DNA of 64,000 nt from Hydra vulgaris. Its lineage: Eukaryota; Cnidaria; Hydrozoa; Anthoathecata; Hydridae. A model generated the notes under the pieces. That model made no database searches. It was not told the origin of the DNA and worked only from the letters and a program-made list of their open reading frames with translations. Below are positions 59,608 to 64,000 of the stretch, piece after piece. Both the position numbers and the translations under genes were made by a program. The stretch covers positions 51,286,001 through 51,350,000 of the forward strand of contig NC_088934.1 of assembly GCF_038396675.1 (NCBI RefSeq). The letters are read 5' to 3'. The first letter of the stretch is position 1. Each line of letters starts with the position of its first letter.

Positions 59608-60168
59608 CAGTGGCGTATGAAAGTTTTTAAATACTTGAAATAATTAACTTTTAAAAACAAAGATTATTCCAAATTTTTTTACGTTCCTATGTATGACGAA
59701 AAGATTCTTTACAAAATAAAGCTACTGTGTTAGGAGAATGGAAACAAAAATCCCTAAAATTTAAGCCTCCCGTACCCTAAACGTGAGGGCAATTAGTTGA
59801 ATTATTTGTTTTTTAATAAATATAAAGCAGTTATGTATTCATCGACATATTTCAAATTTTATTTGTAAACTATTTAGTGTTCAGTTTTTATGACCAAGTA
59901 AAGATTAATTCCCCCTCCCCTTAATTTAATAGGACCGAAAACTTTACATGGTCATAAAATCTTATCACTGAATAATTCAAAAATAAAATTTGAAATCTGT
60001 CGATGAATACATAACTAGTTTATATTTATGAAAAAACAAATAATTCAACTAATTGCCCTCACGTTTAGGGTAAAGAACGGAAAAAAAGTTTTAGGGTTTT
60101 TTTTTCCATTCTTTTTTTTGTTTAAAAGTTGGTTATTTCAAACATTTAAAAACCTTCCTACGCCACTG
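59608..60168. mobile_element. hAT-type foldback MITE, copy C
   Basis: 561 bp with ends CAGTGGCGTATGAAAG and CTTCCTACGCCACTG and an 8-bp duplication CTGAGGTT/CTGAGATT (59600-59607, 60169-60176). CAGTGGCG-type ends and an 8-bp TSD are typical of hAT. Almost the whole element folds back: ACCCTAAACGTGAGGGCAAT (left) is repeated inverted near 60060. No coding capacity. Confidence 0.78.
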
Positions 60169-60196
60169 CTGAGATTGATGTTCCCATCAATCTCAT

Positions 60197-60262
60197 GGCG
60201 TAGAGGATCAATCCCAATCAATCAGTGGGTACACTGATTGGTTGGGTTTGATCCTCTACGCC
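60197..60262. repeat. 66-bp hairpin at the outer end of the right arm
   Basis: Two 31-nt stems (GGCGTAGAGGATCAA... and its complement) separated by GGTA, with a few mismatches. It is bracketed by direct repeats of the form CTACGCCACT[G/A]CTGAGA at 60158 and 60255, as expected for a small nested MITE or its footprint. It corresponds to the turning point of the outer palindrome at 8726-8789. Confidence 0.85.
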
Positions 60263-61354
60263 ACTACTGAGAATGATGTTCTACCCAGATACAACAAAAT
60301 GAAATGTTAGTAAGTCTAATATTTTAGCTTCTGGTCCAGACATTTTTGCCACAGTCTTATAAAAGTCAAGACACGAATTAACTTTTATAACATAATTTTA
60401 TAAATAGTTTTTGTCATTACTTTTATAATCATTAATTAATAATTAATTTAAAACATTTAAATCTTTAAATAAATAACTTTTTAAAGTTTCTCACTTGCAA
60501 AAGAGTTTACGTAAACATATAACAACTTTATAATATCATGCTTTATTCAAATATACAACATATGTTCTGCATATTTTGTATGATTTTTTTACAGAATGCA
60601 ATATTATATTAGCCTAAAATATAATTATCTTTCAAGAAAGTGAGGTTTTGAAAAATGCTGCTAGGTTAATCAACAACAACAAAAGAAACTTACCATGGTA
60701 TGTGGTACATTATAAGCTACCAAGATATAATTATTGCTATTAATATTTGCACTATTGGCTTTAAACTTTGCTTAAACCTGTAAAAAGCTATGACACCTCT
60801 CTTTTGTAAAATGTTGTATTTGTTAGTGAAAAAAATATCTTTTTCGCAGTGAAATACTCTTTTTTCAAAAATAATTATGTAGTTAAACTTAAAAGTAGTT
60901 TTGGATTATCTAATTTTAATTACTACATTACAAATGGTTAAAATAAACTTGTGTAAGTTTCGCATAGTTAAAAGCAGCTTTACGCGAATGCTACAAAAAG
61001 TTTGCGAGTATCAAATAATTACAAAATAAATAATTACGTAAGTTGTCCATGTAATGTTGTGAATAAACGCCCTGATTTCACATAAGTTGTGCACGTAATG
61101 TTGTTAATAAGCACCTTGATTTCTACGTAAGTTTAATAAAAACCTCAAATTTAAATTTCAGTGATATATTTCAATTTTTTACAAAATATAATAAACAAGA
61201 CCTTTTTGTAAATATTTTGTAAAATTATCTATCTTATAAGGGTTCCATAGGTCCACGAATTGGTGGTAAAAATAATTCTTATCGCAATTGAGAGGTTATT
61301 AATCGGATTTGCTTTTTTATTATATTTTGTTACATCTCCAGTATTTGACATTTT
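60263..61354. other. Unassigned unique sequence outside the palindrome
   Basis: No gene recognised. This is where the right arm leaves the duplicated structure. An imperfect direct repeat, AAGTTGT[CG]CACGTAATGTTG..AATAA, lies near 61040 and 61085. Confidence 0.5.
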
Positions 61355-61386
61355 TTCGCTCACTACTTCGTTCGCTCACTACTTCG
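61355..61386. repeat. Tandem 16-bp duplication next to the caspase break
   Basis: TTCGCTCACTACTTCG occurs twice in direct succession and abuts the palindrome at 61387. Confidence 0.88.
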
Positions 61387-61428
61387 TTCAGCTAATAAAC
61401 CAAAAATATTTTTGGTTTATTTGCTGAA
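61387..61428. repeat. 42-bp palindrome at the end of the caspase fragment
   Basis: TTCAGC[T]AATAAACCAAAAATA is followed by its reverse complement with one mismatch. On the minus strand the left half encodes the caspase residues SANKPKI, so the right half is an inverted copy of coding sequence. Confidence 0.85.
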
Positions 61429-61976
61429 CCTTTAGTGCAAAAAATATTTGCTATTTCTCTTATACTTAAAGATTCGTTAGTGCAAAAGATTTTCCCCTCT
61501 TTTCCATGTGTTAGTACTGCCACCACACAGCAACTCATTTTAGATTAATCTTTATTTGCTGCCTGCTTCAGTATGTTTAATACATCAGTTGACTTGGGAT
61601 TATCAAATTTATCTATTTTAAAACCTAACTTTAGGAAAAGATCACATAAACTCTCTGCTTCATCATCTGTATCTAATCTAGGGTATTTACGCATACCAGA
61701 AGATTCCATAACGTCTTTTACATTTATTATTGTTAAAGTTCCTCTTGGAAAAGTGTTGCTACTATAAAAGTTACGAGAGGTAAACTTGAAATCAACCTTC
61801 GATAAATCAATTTTTGGCTCATTAGCAAAATATAGTTTGTGCGAAAATCGTATATCTTCTTCGTCATTCCTGATTAAAGCTGTCTCTTTTTTTCTAGTAA
61901 TGTCTTCTGGCCTGTTTGGATTTGCATCAATAACATCTGAAGACTCAATGTTATTCAAATTGTCGTTGTTATTTGA
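61400..61976 (-). pseudogene. Caspase fragment (large-subunit N-terminal half), broken
   Basis: The minus-strand frame 61545-61976 (first in-frame ATG absent, TTG at 61958) has TLTIINVKDVMESSGM, then YPRLDTDDEAESLCDLFLKL and VLNILKQAANKD. These are the first strand and helices of the caspase p20 domain. After a stop at 61545-61547, where the family has the His of DHS, the same frame continues with CCVVAVLTHGKEGKIL, which includes the catalytic His-Gly, and ANKPKIF. The QACRG cysteine box should follow but is replaced by the palindrome at 61387-61428. No intron is seen, and preceding residues 1-50 are a non-conserved prodomain. A dead host-derived copy or a damaged exon. Confidence 0.75.
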
Positions 61977-61979
61977 TTA

Positions 61980-62279
61980 ACCATTTGTTTCCTTCTGTTA
62001 TTTGATGTAATGTATCAAGTCTTAGAACATATAAAGAGTGAATTAGTTAATTAAGTGTAAAAGGTTTATGTTTTTGTTTACTAAAGAAATAATACATTAA
62101 CTTAATTAGCATAGGTAGTAAGGTATAATTAATTTTATCCATTCAGCTCCAAATAATATTTTCTAGTTTTTTTGTTTTAAGTGCAATACAATAAAATAAG
62201 TTAGTTAATTAAATTATATTTATAGGTAATAAAATTTATAAAGTTTATAAAATATTTTTTTTACTATTCTCAGCTAGAC
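61980..62279. other. Unassigned AT-rich spacer
   Basis: Nothing recognised between the caspase fragment and the MITE relic. Confidence 0.5.
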
Positions 62280-62400
62280 TTATATTCATCGATAAATTTT
62301 AAGTTTCATTTCAACCATTTAGCGTTCTAAAAGTATGACTATAATTTATAACCCCCTCAAATTGAAAGGTTCAAAAATTTTAAATGGCCAGAACTTATAA
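62280..62400. mobile_element. Relic of the hAT-type MITE family
   Basis: TTCATCGATAAATTTTAAGT, then TATGACTATAATTTATAACC and CCCTCAAATTGAAAGG, follow the order of the inner part of the MITE at 59840-59960, diverged. Confidence 0.4.
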
Positions 62401-62410
62401 ACAACTTAAA

Positions 62411-62440
62411 ACTTACGTGAAACAATTGTTTCACATAAGT
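62411..62440. repeat. 30-bp palindrome
   Basis: ACTTA.GTGAAACAATTGTTTCAC.TAAGT, one mismatch pair, adjacent to the MITE relic. Confidence 0.75.
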
Positions 62441-62842
62441 ATAAACATGTAAATCATTGGGGTTTACTCCATGTCGGGAAGTTATCTCAAAAGTCAAAAA
62501 ATTCTGGTACCGCCCCCTGTTTTTAATCATCTTAATGTGAATGAAGAATAATTCATAGTAAATAATATATTAATAATATATTTTTTTATAAAAAACTTGC
62601 TTAAAATATGCAAAATACAAGACATTTAAATATTTAAAAGTTAAAATGTTGACATATTTAACTTTTAATTATGTAAAATTTACTATTTTTGCAATTTTTA
62701 TCGTAAGCATAGATTTTTAATTTTAAAATTCTATTCTTCTGATATATAATACATGCATAATAATTCATAATAATACATAGTAATAAACAATACATGCAAA
62801 AATATTATTTTATAAATAAAATTTTCTTACAAACCGATACGA

Positions 62843-62905
62843 TAGCGTGGCCGAGTGGATTCCGCTTCAGACTAGTAAACCAAGGGTTCCAGGTTTCAGT
62901 AAATT
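62843..62905 (+). repeat. tRNA-like SINE head (class II tRNA type), degenerate
   Basis: GATAGCGTGGCCGAGTGG resembles the 5' half of a Ser/Leu-type tRNA with an A box. GGGTTCCAGGTTTCAG stands in for the B box, but the arms do not pair fully. Not a functional tRNA by eye. Confidence 0.4.
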
Positions 62906-63470
62906 ATTTTTTTAAATAATTCACAAAGGTTGTTTTTTTGTTGCTGCACACTTTTGTGCGCAAACTAAATAAAGTTCTATACTTGGATCATTTAAAGTCA
63001 AAGCAAAGATCACGCACTGCACATAGACTGTTACATCCATAACAGTCCGTTAACAGGCTGTAACAACTCCGTTAACGGAGTGTACACATCGGCTATGTAA
63101 GATTTAGGCATCGTTGATGACAATCAATATGTAGATACATCAACTGAAGGTTTTAATTTGGTCAGATATTCTTTTATTTAAAAGATAGTCTGCTCTAGAT
63201 TTGAAACTAAAAAAAAAAAAAAAATGCTGCGTCACAAAATCGAGACCAATCGTAACAAATCGTCACAAATCGCTTACTCCCACCTCTTTCCCTAAAGCGT
63301 GACGTAATTTATGGACAATCCCTTATAAAACAAAACAAAAAAAGAAAATAATCTAATCAGCCGTGGTTCAATGTTTTAAACATTGGACAGAGCGTAAAGT
63401 GTAAAGGAAGAAAGTTAGAGATTTTTATATGTATTTGACTTTTTTTATTTTTTATTTTTTGACCATTGCT
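62906..63470. other. Probable LINE 5' region
   Basis: No coding sequence. Contains the perfect palindrome ACTCCGTTAACGGAGT near 63066 and an A-run at 63211. May be the 5' UTR of the LINE that follows. Confidence 0.4.
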
Positions 63471-63505
63471 ATGGAGAATGAAAGGTTAGTTATTATGGGA
63501 ATGCT

Positions 63506-64000
63506 ATGGGAATTCAATGTGACACTATTTTAAAGTACTTTAAAGAAATTTTCAGATGCTTCCAAGAAAATATTGAAAGCTTAGAAAGTGATGTTGAAGA
63601 CCTTAAGCGTGGCCTAAATTTTAAAGGTGATCAACTTGAGACAAAGATAATCAATATTGACAAAAAAATGGACAAAATTAAAACTTCCTTAATTGGAATA
63701 AAATCTTTTCAAGGAAAATTAGTCAGCGAATCGACCGAGAATAAAATAAAAACAGTAGACTTGGAAGATCGCAACCGCCATAACAATTTGCGAATTGTGG
63801 GTGTTGAAGAGGAACCCAATGAGACATGTTTTATTAAAACCAAAAACTGTTAAGTAAGAGGACCTTCAAATAAATGAACGAATAATCATAGAAAAAACAC
63901 ATCGGGTTGGAAAATTTGAAAACAAGTCGAGGACAATTATTTGCAAATTATTAAACTGGCAGGAAAAAGAAAACATTCGGGCTACGGCACGAAATCTAAA
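63506..64000 (+). pseudogene. Fourth LINE, ORF1, running off the window
   Basis: 115-residue frame 63506-63853 with a long coiled coil (about residues 15-85: FQENIESLESDVEDLKRGL) and LEDRNRHNNLRIVGVEE, the junction into the RNA-recognition domain of LINE ORF1 proteins. After a frameshift near 63845 it continues with INERIIIEKTHRVGKFENKS and NIRATARNLK to the window end. Confidence 0.65.

Overview
The window is an AT-rich, repeat-dense stretch of an animal genome. It contains no intact ordinary host gene. The transposon spectrum (CR1/Jockey-type LINEs, tRNA-derived SINEs, hAT foldback MITEs, pogo- and Tc1-type transposons, very long TA arrays) together with a caspase fragment fits a cnidarian such as Hydra. 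That assignment is an inference from composition and family resemblance, not a proof.

The main content is a compact (about 6.18 kb) virus-like element of the Polinton/Maverick/adintovirus kind, present three times: 1-5828 (cut by the window edge), 11758-17935 and 51028-57215. The two complete copies have 103-bp terminal inverted repeats beginning AGTAGTAGGAAA and a 6-bp target-site duplication (AATCAG/CTGATT). The layout is: TIR, retroviral-type integrase with chromodomain-like tail, parvovirus-type phospholipase A2, then divergently a packaging ATPase, a penton-like protein, a glycine-rich pX/pVI-like protein, a 159-aa unknown, a small hydrophobic protein and a 416-aa protein, TIR. No DNA polymerase B or adenain-type protease is visible. 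The 416-aa protein joins a tail-fibre-like N-terminus to a domain resembling DUF2961/GH172, a cellular family with a double jelly-roll fold related to viral major capsid proteins. It is the most interesting object in the window.

The three copies sit in the same flanks, so they are one insertion multiplied by large-scale palindromes. A 21-kb inverted repeat (8757-29756 against 39206-60229) surrounds a 9.4-kb spacer. A second palindrome folds 1-8756 back on 8757-17513, turning exactly at a 64-66-bp hairpin that also exists at 60197-60262, where the right arm continues into unique sequence. Copy 1-5828 is full of small indels relative to the other two. These structures are either real recent rearrangements or assembly/fold-back-read artefacts, and reads are needed to decide.

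The 21-kb arms also carry a CR1/Jockey-like LINE with a deleted endonuclease core, a degenerate second LINE, TA microsatellites up to about 480 bp, a degenerate AAGTGGA minisatellite, a fragment of a recurrent uncharacterised protein family, a hAT foldback MITE and a tRNA-derived SINE at the arm ends. The spacer (29757-39205) holds a foldback repeat, a possible hAT remnant, a third LINE, a Tc1/mariner relic and a 2.9-kb pogo-like transposon with TA target-site duplication. The right unique flank (60263-64000) holds a broken caspase fragment ending in a 42-bp palindrome, a SINE-like relic, a MITE relic and the start of a fourth LINE.
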